Assembly: GCA_023079485.1 (NCBI GenBank) | Contig: CM041084.1 | Location: 67,055,709-67,119,708, forward strand | Direction of reading: 5' to 3' | Source of the DNA: Archilochus colubris | Taxonomy: Eukaryota > Chordata > Aves > Apodiformes > Trochilidae | Length of the DNA: 64,000 nucleotides | Shown: positions 14,359-26,100 of the stretch, piece after piece | How positions within the stretch are numbered: the stretch's first letter is position 1 | How the letters are laid out: the number at the start of each line of letters is the position of its first letter | Translations under genes and position numbers: made by a program | Notes under the pieces: generated by a model | The model's database searches: none | What the model saw: only the letters and a program-made list of their open reading frames with translations | What the model was told of the DNA's origin: nothing

Positions 14359-17300
14359 TATTGGTTGGGATGGCATATCCTCTCCTGGAAGCAAGCTGGA
14401 AGCTTGAAGCTGTGACAGGAAGGAATTACTCTGCAGTGATAGTAAGAAAAAATGGACCTACTCTAAGCATTAAATTTATATGTCACTTGTTTGTTAGTTT
14501 GTTTGTTTTAAAAAAAATGTGTCTACAGGAGGGAACACTAAGTTTTATTTTCTCTTTGGTTTGTACTGTGTATCTTCATGACAATGCACTAAAGTAACTA
14601 AAGTGTGATCTGCCACAATCCCAGAAGCAGCACTAATGCTACCAGAAATACCACACTCTAAATATATTACCAAGGCAATTTTTGCAGGGACAGCTGATAT
14701 TCTTTAAAAGACCAGTTGATCTTACTGCAAAAAATAAGAATGGGTTGAGAACATGACTGCTCTGGGTTTAAGGTTCTCATGTTAGTCAGTTAATCGAAGT
14801 GATCAGTCAGTATGAGGAATAGTGGTGCCTGGTGCCTATAGTACTGAGAGAGGGGAACTTTGCAATGAGGAAGGCAGCAGTGTTTCCCTCTCTTGTTATG
14901 GGACAAGGGACACATTTATTTCCTGTCAAGGTTGAGGTGCGTGCAGAAGCACTTCCTAGGACATTCCCTAGAAGATGAAGGAGCAACCAGGAAACCATGG
15001 CCACAAGTTTGTTACCTATTGCAAGGAAGTGAGAATACAGGGACAGACGCCTGACTGACTTTTAACACCGTGGGGCAGCTTGCCCTGAACGATATCTTGT
15101 AAGAGGGCATGTGTCTCATATTAGCCATGATGTGCATAATGATTGATCTGTTTAGAGGGAGAGAGAAGTTGAATGGAAATTCCCCATCACCACCCAGGGC
15201 CAAGGCAAAATGCTAGGAGGCAAGCGGAGGTGAAGGCTCTGCTTTAATATATACAAAGTACAATCCCAATCCCCAGAATCTTGGAATTATTCTTCTCATT
15301 TCTTCTTCCACTGCAGTATCACAACAGTGAGTGAATGTGAGTTTTCCCATATTACAGTTTTGTTTTTTTTTTTTAACTCTAAAACAAACAGATTAGGGTT
15401 TTTTAATTGCATTTAAACCAAACCCAGCAGCTCAGTCCATCGTTAGCACTCACTCTTCTTCCTTGAACAGCTTCTTTGGGGAGCAGCTTGGCAGAAGCTT
15501 TGTTTGCCATTTTCTAGAAAACCAAGTCTGATCATTTTTATAAACCATCACTGCTCTGAACATTTGGGCTGAAGTGTGTAAAAACAGAATATGAAGTTAA
15601 TTATCCACATCTTCACCGTCTCTCCACTTTCCTCGATGAAAAAAAGCAGTTGACACTTATCGAGAGAAACACTGGCTTTCAGTCTTGCACACCTTAGGGA
15701 TTTCAGATGAACAAGACACCAGAGATATGTTTGTTTCTGTTTTGCAAAGAACTAATTATAGTAGCCAAGGTTAAAACATTTAGAGAACTTGCTTCTCTTC
15801 TGCAGTCAGCAATATTTAAGAAAGAAACAGTGTCTGAAAAGAAAAATACTTTGATTCATCTTAAAGACACAAATCAAATTCATAATACATGTGACGAATA
15901 CTTGTTTAGATTTGATCTCTTGAAACTCTAGGTATTATAATAATGTTATTTTTAAAAAAACAGAAAATCTACCAGAAAGAATGAGTTAAGATTGCTTTTC
16001 AATAGTGAAAAAATTACATAAAATAAGCAGCTGGGCTTCACAACTAGACATTGCACATAATGTGAACATCAGGCTTTTCTTTCTAAAGCAGGTAATCTTA
16101 CACAAAAACAGAATAAATTTTTCACCAGTCCTATAAAATATTTTAGAGATCCTTCCCTGCTCCAGGCTAGTATCACAGGCAGCCTCAAGGCATTGCCTTC
16201 CTCTTGACTACAGCCTGGAACTCTCTTCAAGAATGCAGAAACTGAATCGCTTTAAAACAGCAGTACCCTGTCAGTGGCTTGAAATCCCTGGGAAACTTGC
16301 AGGGGCTGTGTCACTTAAATTACTTAAATTTGTTTATTTTTTTTAACAATATACAGAAACCCTGTACCTATTTACTCACAAAACTGTAACAACCATTATA
16401 AAACTGTCAGCATTTACCAACAACCAGCATACATATATAGAGCCCATCTAAAGATAGAGAAATTCTGTATATTACAGCACAGATTAAATGTGTTTTTTTT
16501 TAACATAGTTCAGTATCTCCAGGGAGTTCTCTAAAACACACATTACCTCTAACAGGACAGACAGTGTAAGGGTAAGTTAATATTAACTGCCTGACATACA
16601 AATGAAAGTACTGAACAGTGATGTGAATTTTTCAATGCTCCACTGAGTGAAGTACGCTCCTCCCCAAGTCCCTAAAATACTGAATTAATTTTGAATATGC
16701 AACCATGAATCTTAAGTTTCTTGACCCTTGCACAACATATTTTCCCCTCATTTCTTGTCCCACCTAATTGTATCCCTAGCAGGAAGTATAAATTTTATTA
16801 GCATAGAGAAGCTAACAAAAAACCCCAAATCACTAAAAAACTCAGCTTCACAGGCTGCTTTCCTCTCTGGATCTCTGGGCTTATTGATCAGAAGCTTGAA
16901 CTTTTCACCCCTTCAGTAGAACAAGCTTTCTGATCATCTCAGTGTGATGCTCGGCTGCACACAAAGGCTTCTGCTTGCGGGTATGATAATAACTGACATT
17001 AATCACATAGTGCTTTGCCCATTAATGTTTGTATACTTTAAATTAGAAAGCTACTCTGATTACACAGCCTTTTTTTTTTTTTTGATTCATAATAATCCAA
17101 TTAATGCAATTTATACAGGCAATATAAGTGCGGAATCCAGCCCTCCTCCACAAACATTAATGAGGCAGTGACCTTGTGATGTGTAGCTTCATCTCAGCCC
17201 CTGTGTTCAGAGCAGCAGTGTCTTGATGTCACTTCAGTAAACAAGCCCTGGGGAAGCAGGAACCCCAAACAAATGGGTGTGAATCAGCCTAGCAAGGCAG

Positions 17301-18229
17301 AACTCGTAACTCTTCAGTAGCGTCCCTCATTCCATAGGGATTCCATAGGGTTCTGCAACACAAACCTTGGAAGGAGCAGCCTTTTCACACTGCTGGCTAC
17401 GATATAGCTGTGAAGTCAGCAGCATCAGGCAGACCCAAACACAGACAGAGCAGCAGAAAAGTGCAGTCTGTGCTAGAAGCAGAGCCTGGGCATGTCAACT
17501 GCCGAAGCTGAAGCCATAAGATAAATTCACCAGACTGGAAATACAGATCTAGAAAACCTAAGTGCTCCCTGTTTACCACAGCCAAGCATCCAGTAACTAA
17601 CAAGGCTGTGAATAAGAGGGCCTGAGTTATACTATCAAAGCAGAATGGCATGCAGCTGGTGAACAGGGAAAATCATAGGAGTTTTATGGTACATATCTGT
17701 GTAAGATTGCACCTGTTGAACAAATGACCTATAACCTATACCATTCTGTACTAAAAAAACTTCCCATACAAACTAACTTTGCTTCTTGGTATCTGAACAC
17801 CTATGGGAGACGAATAACCAGGCTATTTACTCCTGAGTGTTAACACTGAACATCACATCTACAAACAGCAGGTCAAGATCTCCCTAGGGCAAGCTCAAGA
17901 TCTCTGGAACTACTCTTGTCAAACCAGCATCAAAAAACCCCACCAGCTTGATAGATGTCTAGTAAACAGACCTAAGTGGTCTTTTCAAAATAAGGTTGCA
18001 TACAGCCTTGTACAGTGTACAAAGCCAACAAGTACCAAGAAAGCTTCTCAGTAACATTTTAAGCTAAATCAGAAGCCATGAAGCTAGGGGACCAGGAAAA
18101 GAAAAACTGCAGGAAGGCTGAAAGAGGACATTTTTGCACATGCTTTACATAAAATATATAATGTATGGAAAAAGGAGTGGGAGCACACATCAGAGATAGG
18201 ACCTCTTGTGCTGTGCTTTCTAATTGGAT
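14359..18229. other. Intergenic, no gene seen
   Basis: AT-rich sequence without a supported gene. Poly-T runs lie near 15361 and 17071. A short tandem of TCCATAGGGAT lies near 17331-17350. Confidence 0.5.
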
Positions 18230-18770
18230 CAGTCTTCCTATGACTGAGCAGATCAACACTCCCACCCAGCTTGGAATCTTCTGCAAACCTGTTGAGGAAG
18301 CACTCAGTCCCCTCATCTAGGTTGTTGATAGATACTGAAAAAGATTGGCCCCAAAATTGAGCCCTAGGGGACACCACTGGTGACTGGCCACCAACTAGAC
18401 TTAACTTCATTCACCTCAACTCTTTGGGTCTGGCCATCCAACCAGTTTTTAACACAGTGAAGAGCACGCCTGTCTATGCCATGAGCCCCCAGCTTCTCTG
18501 GGAGAATGATGCAGGAGACGATGTCAAAGGCTTTACTATAGCCCAGATAGACAATATCCACTGCCTTTCCCCTCATCCATGAGGCAGGTCACCTGGTCAT
18601 AGAAGATGAAGTTGGTCAAGCAGGACCTGCCTTTCCAGAACCCATGCTGATCCCCTGCATATCCCGCACTTGCCATGTGACTGCACTTGAGATGAACCCC
18701 TCTGTAATTCTTCCCTGTACTGAGGTCAGGCTGACAGGCCTGTAGCTCACCTTCTGGGCTTTAAGCTTCT
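18230..18770 (-). mobile_element. CR1 LINE fragment, reverse-transcriptase core
   Basis: Minus-strand translation of 18364-18576 gives the RT block AVDIVYLGYSKAFDIVSC, then KNWLDGQTQRVEVN and WWPVTSGVP. This is the CR1-type palm region around the FSKAFD motif, here degraded to YSKAFD. Homology runs by eye from about 18230 to 18770. It is internal CR1 sequence without the 3' tail. Confidence 0.9.
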
Positions 18771-18782
18771 TCCTAGTATCTC

Positions 18783-19135
18783 ATCTAAATCTACCCTCTT
18801 CCAGTTGAAAATTGTACCTCTTGTCCTATCACTCACTACATGCCCTTGTGAAAAGTCCCTCCCCAGCTTTCCTCCCCTCTTCAGAGAGCGTAAGGTCTCC
18901 CTGGAGCCTTCTCTTCTCCAGGCTGAACAACCATGATGCCCTCAGCCTGTCTTCTCCAGCCCTCTGATCACCTTCATGGCCCTCCTCTGGACTTTCTCCA
19001 ACATATCCATGTCCTCCCTATGCTGGGGGTTCCGGAACTGGGCACAATAACCCAGATGGGGGTCTCATGGCAGTGGAAGGGAAGAATCACCTCCCTTGAC
19101 CTGATGGCCACATTTCTTTTGATGCAGCCCAGCAC
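18783..19135 (-). mobile_element. CR1 LINE fragment, C-terminal RT/3' region
   Basis: This matches the segment of CR1 just before the 3'UTR (reverse complement of the [12 protein letters not shown] and VQFRNPQHREDMDMLE-like stretches). It lies 5' of the preceding fragment on the minus strand but represents a more 3' part of CR1, so the two are separate copies. Its 5' side stops exactly where the adjacent LTR begins. Confidence 0.85.
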
Positions 19136-19753
19136 TGAAACAAAGAAAATCACCTCAACAGCACTTTTGTCACTGTTAAGTCATTATTCTTTATTATGGC
19201 ACCAGATCCACAGGGAAGCATCCCAACCTAACATCCATGTCTAGCTGTCCAAACACAGAGAGTATATACAGGTTAGATACGTGTATTTGTTTGCTTAAAT
19301 CTTCATTCGTGAGGCCAAGCCAGGAATGAAGTAGCATTTGCAAATGTCCTTAGCACATGAGTACTTGTGCCCCTCGGTGGTCACTGGGGGGAGGGGGGTG
19401 TCTTCTGGTGGTCTTCGTCGGTCATCATCACTGTGTCTGCAGGTTGAACTCAGTCTCCATGCATGCTCAGTCCATCCTTTCTCTTAGCTTTACCATCCTC
19501 ATCTCCAGGTGGTCCTGGTGTAGCTTCCCCTACCAGTCTCACTCCAAGGGACAATACCCCAAGCCTTCCTCCTTATCTACCCACTCCACACCTTTACCCA
19601 CTACAAAAGGATTTCAGAAGTACATCTCACTCTCCCACCCTATGCCCTACCAAGGGAACAATCCCAAGTCCCGGGTATCAGGATACATTAGGCTCCCCGG
19701 AGTATCCTCACCTCCGGGACAAACAAACAACCCTCAACCTCTCAGCCCTTTCA
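19136..19753 (-). mobile_element. Solo LTR of an endogenous retrovirus, antisense to RPP40
   Basis: On the minus strand the 618-bp block begins TGAAAGGG and ends GTTTCA, so its ends form the short inverted repeat TGAAA/TTTCA. Inside, in order, are a TATA-like TATATACT (about 19269-19262), an AATAAA polyadenylation hexamer about 80 bp downstream (about 19195-19190), and a short tail of about 50 bp. That is the U3-R-U5 layout of an LTR. No internal viral genes adjoin it. The flanks are similar (CCAGCAC and CCAGCGAC) but not a clean target duplication. I cannot name the family. Confidence 0.72.
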
Positions 19754-19994
19754 CCAGCGACGGATAGCGCGAGTCACGACTTCCCCCCCCGAGCCACAGC
19801 TTCACCCCGAACCCGGTCGGAACCGCGACCCCCCATCCCGAACCTCCTCCCGCGCACGCGCACGACGCCAGCCCGGCGGAAGTGACCTCATCGCATAGCT
19901 TCTTCCCCCACCCCCTTCCATCTCTCTCTGGGTCTCTCGCCGGGCCGTGTAGCCTCTCCCGGGGGTGTGGCGGCTGACGTGACCCCCGGGGGTG

Positions 19995-20018
19995 AACCCT
20001 AACTCTAACCCTAACCCC
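19995..20018. repeat. Short interstitial telomere-like repeat (CCCTAA type)
   Basis: Four consecutive units of the AACCCT type, one altered to AACTCT, end 31 bp before the RPP40 start codon. On the other strand this reads as the vertebrate TTAGGG telomere unit. Confidence 0.85.
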
Positions 20019-20049
20019 ACCATCGTTGGCGGCGCGGCCGGTGTGGGAG

Positions 20050-20181
20050 ATGTCGGTGCCGGTGCTGCTGCGCCGCCTCTGCCAGGCCCCGCGGCACCTG
20101 CTGGTCAGCGAGAAGGGACACGCGCGGCACCCGCGCTCCCGGCACGCGGCCCACGTGCGGGACCACGCCTACAACTGCCGC
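20050..20181 (+). CDS. RPP40: RPP40 exon 1 (coding part)
   Basis: Residues 1-44, from the start ATG to YNCR, with donor GTGAGT. It lies inside the CpG island. Confidence 0.94.
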
Positions 20182-23100
20182 GTGAGTGCGGGGCGGGAGG
20201 AGGAGGAGGCGGTGGGGGGGAGGGTGCGGTGACCGGTGCGTTACGAGGGAGAGGGCTCCGCGGTGAAGGGAGGGAGGGGGTTGTTGTGGGGGTAGGCCCG
20301 GCCCTCACGCAGTGCCGGGGTTGGGGAGAACGATCAGGGGTTTCCGCCCCCTCCCCGGTGAAGCTGGAGGGTGTATCCCCGCCCCCCACGCCACGCCACG
20401 GGCGGCAGGAAGGGTCTCCCCGAGGGTTCGGTGGGCGGTGTCAGGGGTGGCCCTGCCCGCCCCTCTGGGGGAGGCATGGAGGAGGGTTTGGAAAGCTGGG
20501 AACCAAGCGCTGGCTTCCCGTTGGCTTTGGGGGTGTTCGGGGGCGCAGCACCTCAGGGAGGGAGAGGCGGTGCGGGCGCGAAGAGGAAGAGGGGTGAGCT
20601 CAGGGGGCTGGGGCGGTTCTGTCAGCGCTACCTGGCGGTATCTGCAAAATCCAGGTCTGAATGGTGAGGGAGTCCCTCTGCAGTCCAAGGGGGGTTTCAG
20701 CTGAAAGACCCTCCGTCTGCCGGAGCATCATGTTGTGCTGCCGCCTACGACTGCTTCATGGTTTTGGAGAAATGCTTGAGGGACATTTTTTGCCAGCTTT
20801 CTTTCCTTCCTTTGCCTGTTGCTACCGTCAGTCAGAGCTCTTGCTGTTTCTTTAGTAATTTTTTTAGCAGCGAACTAGAAAGCTTTCTACTTGGGTGGCA
20901 GACAGCCCACCTGTCATTTGTTACTTTTTACGTGTGCAAAGGGAGATCATACGTACCCATGCTCCCTGAACCCCTTTGTTTCAGAAAAAAGTTTTTTTTT
21001 GAGAAGCGGAGTAGTAAGAAGCAGGGGATTGAACCTTTATGCTGCTTAAGCATGGTTTCATTAAAATGGCTACTTCATTCATGGTTATTGAGAAGCTTGG
21101 TGCTTGCCCAAGTAATGTCCTCATTTGCCCTGGTCTCCTAGACTTAAGAATACTCTTGATCTGTGCAAGACACAGAGGAAAGGTTTTACACGAGAGGGAA
21201 ATTCAAGGTAGGTGATTAGACCAGAAGACTGGATGCTGAGCTCAGTACAAAAAAACCCCAAAACAACACCCCCCCCTAAAGACCACCTAAATGCTCATTC
21301 CTTCTGAAAAATCAGTTTCCTGCCTTAAATGAGAAACCCGCTACAGAACTTGTAGCCTTGTTCGTACACCTTATGACTTTTACCACGTTCTTGACCCCTA
21401 CAGTATTCTCAAGAAGATAATGTCTTGATTCAAAAACTAGTTTGAAATCTACTTTGGTCTTTCCATTTCCATGCATGCTGAGCCTACACTTTTAGTTACA
21501 ACTGCTTCCTGCTGAAGGAAACCTAGTGTGAATTCATGCTAAATTCATAATGACATGCAACGAGATCATTAGTTAAGTCATGCTACATAAAATCGTGCCT
21601 TCATGTAACACCTCAAATGCAATTGTAGAGCATGCAAAATGCTAAAAATAATGTCTTTGTTGTACTTGGAGATGTTCTGCAAATTGATACATTTTAAAGA
21701 CAGTAGAATGGAATTACTGTTTTCTTTGTCTTGTTTTGGCATAACATGCCATTTTCTCTGAAAGGAAGAATTTTTTACATCTTGTTTTTCTTCCAGAACA
21801 GATTTTAGGATATAATTTACATTACAAATATGTTCCTAATAGGTGTCTTTTTTGATCCCTGAATGTGGCATCCTACCTGAAGTGCTGAAGAGTACAATTG
21901 CAGATGTTGGAGAGTACTACCTGGTGAGGAATTTATCGATCCATGAATTGGTCTCGCACGAATTCATTGATGCATTTGTCAAGAAAGGTAAGGAGCTAAT
22001 CAGAACATGATAGGTGCATTAATCTTGTATGTTTTTTGTAACACAGTAAAATCCATTTTTATATATTTGCTCTGGAGGGTATTATAAAGGGAAGGAAAAA
22101 TACTAAGAAAATTCTGTATTAATTTATTTGTCTTCCTCTTTCTGCTTTGTAGTGTGTCAACATTAGTTTACACCCAGTGGGTCCAAAACTTCTATGACTT
22201 CTCATTTCTCCCCGTTCCCTCTTAATTCTGCAAGCCCAATGTCAAGAGGGCTTCCACTTATAGCCATTCTCATTTATCTTCTACATCTCATCTTTATGCA
22301 GACTCCTGCAGAAACTGGCTTCCTTCTCCCTTTTTGATTCCTTCATCTTTCAACACAGAGCTGTTAGCTGTGTTTTGCAGCAGACAGGACAAAAAGAGGA
22401 AAAAATGTGGTTTTGGAGTGGGAGTTGGTTGTGTTTGCCAGTGGAGCTTGTCCTTACACAGTAAGAGCAAAGAGGATGTGAAGAAAGGTGCAGCCTCTGC
22501 CCAGCAACTTGCTATTGCATATCCAGACCACACTGTTCTTATTGAGCAGACCCTGCTCATGTGGCTCATGACAAAAGCTGTGCCTTTCAGGTAATTTTCA
22601 GGGGGAGAAAGCTTTAAAGGATAAAGAGGAAAAAGATGAAGCAGGAGAATGAGATCCATTACTTTCTAAATGTGGGACTCTTGTATTGCCTTTAGTCTCA
22701 GTAATGGCTTTCATGCCAGTAATTTTATGGAAGCAGTACAACACTAGCACGCCAAGTTTACAGGCTTTGAGTTGTATTTTTAAGATGAAAATTGTAGTAG
22801 AGAATGCTACAAAAGATACATAGTAGTATGAACATCTTTCACCTTGTTCTCATGTGAGCTAATGCTAGAAATAAAATGGGGTTTTCCGTTTGCTTAATTG
22901 GGAAGCTCACAGCTGTCAAGAAAAAGTTTTCATATTGAGGCATATTGTTAATGTTATATGTGTTACAGGTCATTTAAAACTGTGCAAATCCAGGGTTTCT
23001 GAAAAGAATAACAGATTGCTGTTTTGCTTGAAAAGGTGCAAGGAAATTAATGACAACTGGAGTGTATAGAGTGATTCAGATGGTATTTGGCATGTTTGGT

Positions 23101-26100
23101 TATTTTGAGAAGACTCATTCATATTGTCATGGCTGTCTTTAGGGGCTAATTGTGGTTTTCTATTTTACTATTACAGGATCATGCTATGCACTTACCTATA
23201 ACACAAAAATTGATCAAGATAATACTGCAGCTCTGCTACCAAATGGTATGTTTTGTTTTGTTAATACATATTATTTATGGTCTTGAGTTTGTGGTTGGGT
23301 TGTCTTTTTTTTTTTTTCATTTGGAATAATGTAAACTGGAAAATAAAATGCATATTGTACTTGCCAACTTTACAAGAAACATGGTTGAATCAGAAAAACA
23401 TTTATTTTAACTTTTAAAATTCATGCTGCTAGGTTATTTCATCAAAAGGAAATCAGGAAAAAAAATCATTTATGTGTGGTATCACCATGACAATGTGTCA
23501 CCTATAATTTACAATTGCTACAGAGGATTATTTTTGTGAAAAAAATGCATTTCAACTTCATGTTTCTTACTGGTCTTTAAGACAGACTTTATAAAAAAAT
23601 AAATATAAGTAGTGTTTAGTAACAGTTCTTAAAATATTTGTGTTTATTTTTTGAGAATTATCTCTCACGTAAAAATACTCCTTTGCAGTTCCATCACAAT
23701 TTTATGGCAAAATGGTCCATCCTGGGTGGGATTTTACATGCAGAGAAAATTATGAAGCTATTTTTTGCTTCAAGTAAGTTTTCTCATTTCCGTTTAACTA
23801 TATCAGGTGTAATAGGAACTCAAATTGGTCCCTCTAGCCTGTGATGCGGAAATATGGTGGATGCCTATCAGGGCATAAATAAATTCAGATTTCTTGAGAG
23901 GAGGAATTCTTTTCTGTGTTCCCTTAGCATAGTCCTGAACGGATAGTTGATAGTGATTGACTTTCTGTGGCCAAAAGCTATGCAAAGTTAATAAGATACA
24001 GTCTTACAGTTCCCTGTGACTTCACTGTGAAATCTTCAGCAGCAGCTTTGTTTGTATCATAGAATCATAGAATTGGCTGGGTTGGAAGGGACCTCAGAGA
24101 TCATCAAGTCCAACCCTTGATCCACTACCGCTGCAGTTACCAGCCCATGGCACTGAGTGCCACATCCAGTCTCTTTTTAAATATCTCCAGGGATTGAGAA
24201 TCCACTACTTCCCTGGGCAGCCCATTCCAATGTCTGATCACCCTCTCCGTAAAGAAATTCTTTCTAATATCCAACCTAAACCTCCCCTGGCACAACTTGA
24301 GACCGTGCCCTCTTGTCTTGCTGAGAGTTGCCTGGGAAAAGAGACCAAACCCCCCCGGCTACAACCTCCTTTCAGGGAGTTGTAGAGAGTCATGAGGTCT
24401 CCTCTGAGCCTCCTCTTCTCCAGGCTGAACAGCCCCAGCTCCCTCAGCCTCTCCTCATAGGATCTGTGCTGGAGTCCCTTCACCAGCCTGGTTGCCCTCC
24501 TTTGGACCTGCTCTAGGACCTCGATACCCTTCCTAAGCTGAGGGGCCCAGAACTGGACACAGTACTCAAGGTGTGGCCTCACCAGGGCTGAGTACAGGGG
24601 CAGAATCACTTCCTTTGACCAAAAGCTATGCACAGTTAATAAGATACAGTCTTACTGTTCCATGTGACTTCACTGTGAAATCTTCAGCAGCAGCTTTGAT
24701 TGTATCCTCTATTACACTGTTACTTCTACAGTAGAATCAAAAGCCTGTACTAGAGGTTTTTTGTGTGAAATGCGGTCTCAAGTGGCAGCTGCTAGATTTG
24801 GATCATGGACATGGGAGTGGAGTTGTTCCAGTGCACGTCTGCTCATTACTAATAAGCATAGTTTACTCAACATGAGTAGTCCCACCGGAGCTGGAGGAAC
24901 TGCTTTTGTGTGTTTAGCTGAGCAGTGCCTGCGTGACTGTTTGTTTAAGTCAGGCCCTAATGTGATGTAGTGTTTAAACAACAACATGGCAAATGCCAGG
25001 GGACAAGTGGAGGGAAAACTGAGGCAATGAAGTGAGGTGGTACAGTAAAAAAAGATGCCTATCTTAGGGATAATATTACACTGTTCTCATTCTAGTTCAT
25101 AAAGCCTTTTTAATGAAAGAGTAATTATGTTCTACATATCTTTTTTAAAGGGTTTATCTGGCAATGCATTTAGCTGCGACTAAGGAGTCTGGATTTCATT
25201 AGTAATACCACTGATCCAAAGCTAATGTTGATGAGATATGTGGTTCTCAGAAGACTTAAACTAAGTAAAAGATTATTTGTGTTAAAAGGTTTGTTTTCTT
25301 TATAGGAAAACTAATTCTATCAGTGGACAAGGATACTTATGAGGAACTTGGACTGCAGGGTCGCCCTTCTCAGTATTCTGGCAAAAAAGTTATGAGATAT
25401 AGTTAAGTATTATTTATGTTAACAGTACTTCTTTCATATCTATCTGTGAAGCACTTTGTTAGGTTGCAAAGTCAGCAATGCTGAAACTTCCCTGTCTGTA
25501 AAGCTGGTTATTGTCTAGGTCGTGTTCTTCCAGATGCAGACAAAAGGACTGCAGGAAGAGAACTTTTTTTTTCAAATAATAAAGCAGTTACAAGGAAAGA
25601 AAGATGTGATCTTTTGGGTATTGCATAAAATTCTTAATTTCCTAGTTTTTCATTTTGTTTATACTGCATGATGTAAGACTCAAGAATTTTTATGCCTTTT
25701 GATTTAAATTGGAAAATACTAAACTAAGGTAGAGCATAAAATTTGCAGATTAAAAAAACGGTCAAGAGCCTTACCTAAGATTGCCTGAAAGTGAGGATTA
25801 TATTACATTTGACACATTTAAAGTAGTAGTCTCCATTTACCAAGTAATTGAAATTGATGTAATTTTTAAAGAGCTGAGTACAGTGAGTATGGTTGTTGTA
25901 AAATTTTTCTTTTTTTTGGTAAGTAGTGAAACCATGAACACGATACCATCACAAATTAATTGGCAACAGCAGTTGCTGATAGAGAGTTATGCAACATTAG
26001 AAGGGGAGATTTGTTATCTGCAGTAATATTTTCAAAATGGGACAATTGTCAAGTAAAATGTATAATGAAATTTCCACTGGAAGATTAAGTATAACTTCTT

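Larger units (their letters stand above)
19754..20620 (+). promoter_or_regulatory. RPP40: RPP40 promoter and CpG island
   Basis: CpG-rich sequence starts right after the LTR and extends into intron 1. Upstream of the start codon are an ETS-type site in GCGGAAGTGACCTCA (19876-19890), a CRE/ATF-like TGACGTGA (19975-19982) and several GC boxes. I see no TATA box in the sense direction. This is a typical housekeeping promoter. The transcription start is not visible. Confidence 0.7.

Noticed and set aside
19463..19885. 140-residue plus-strand frame rich in Pro and Ser
   Set aside because: It runs across the antisense LTR and into the RPP40 promoter, with no conserved domain.
20105..20704. Several GC-rich frames in RPP40 intron 1
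   Set aside because: They lie in the CpG island within an intron and on both strands. RPP40 splicing explains the locus.
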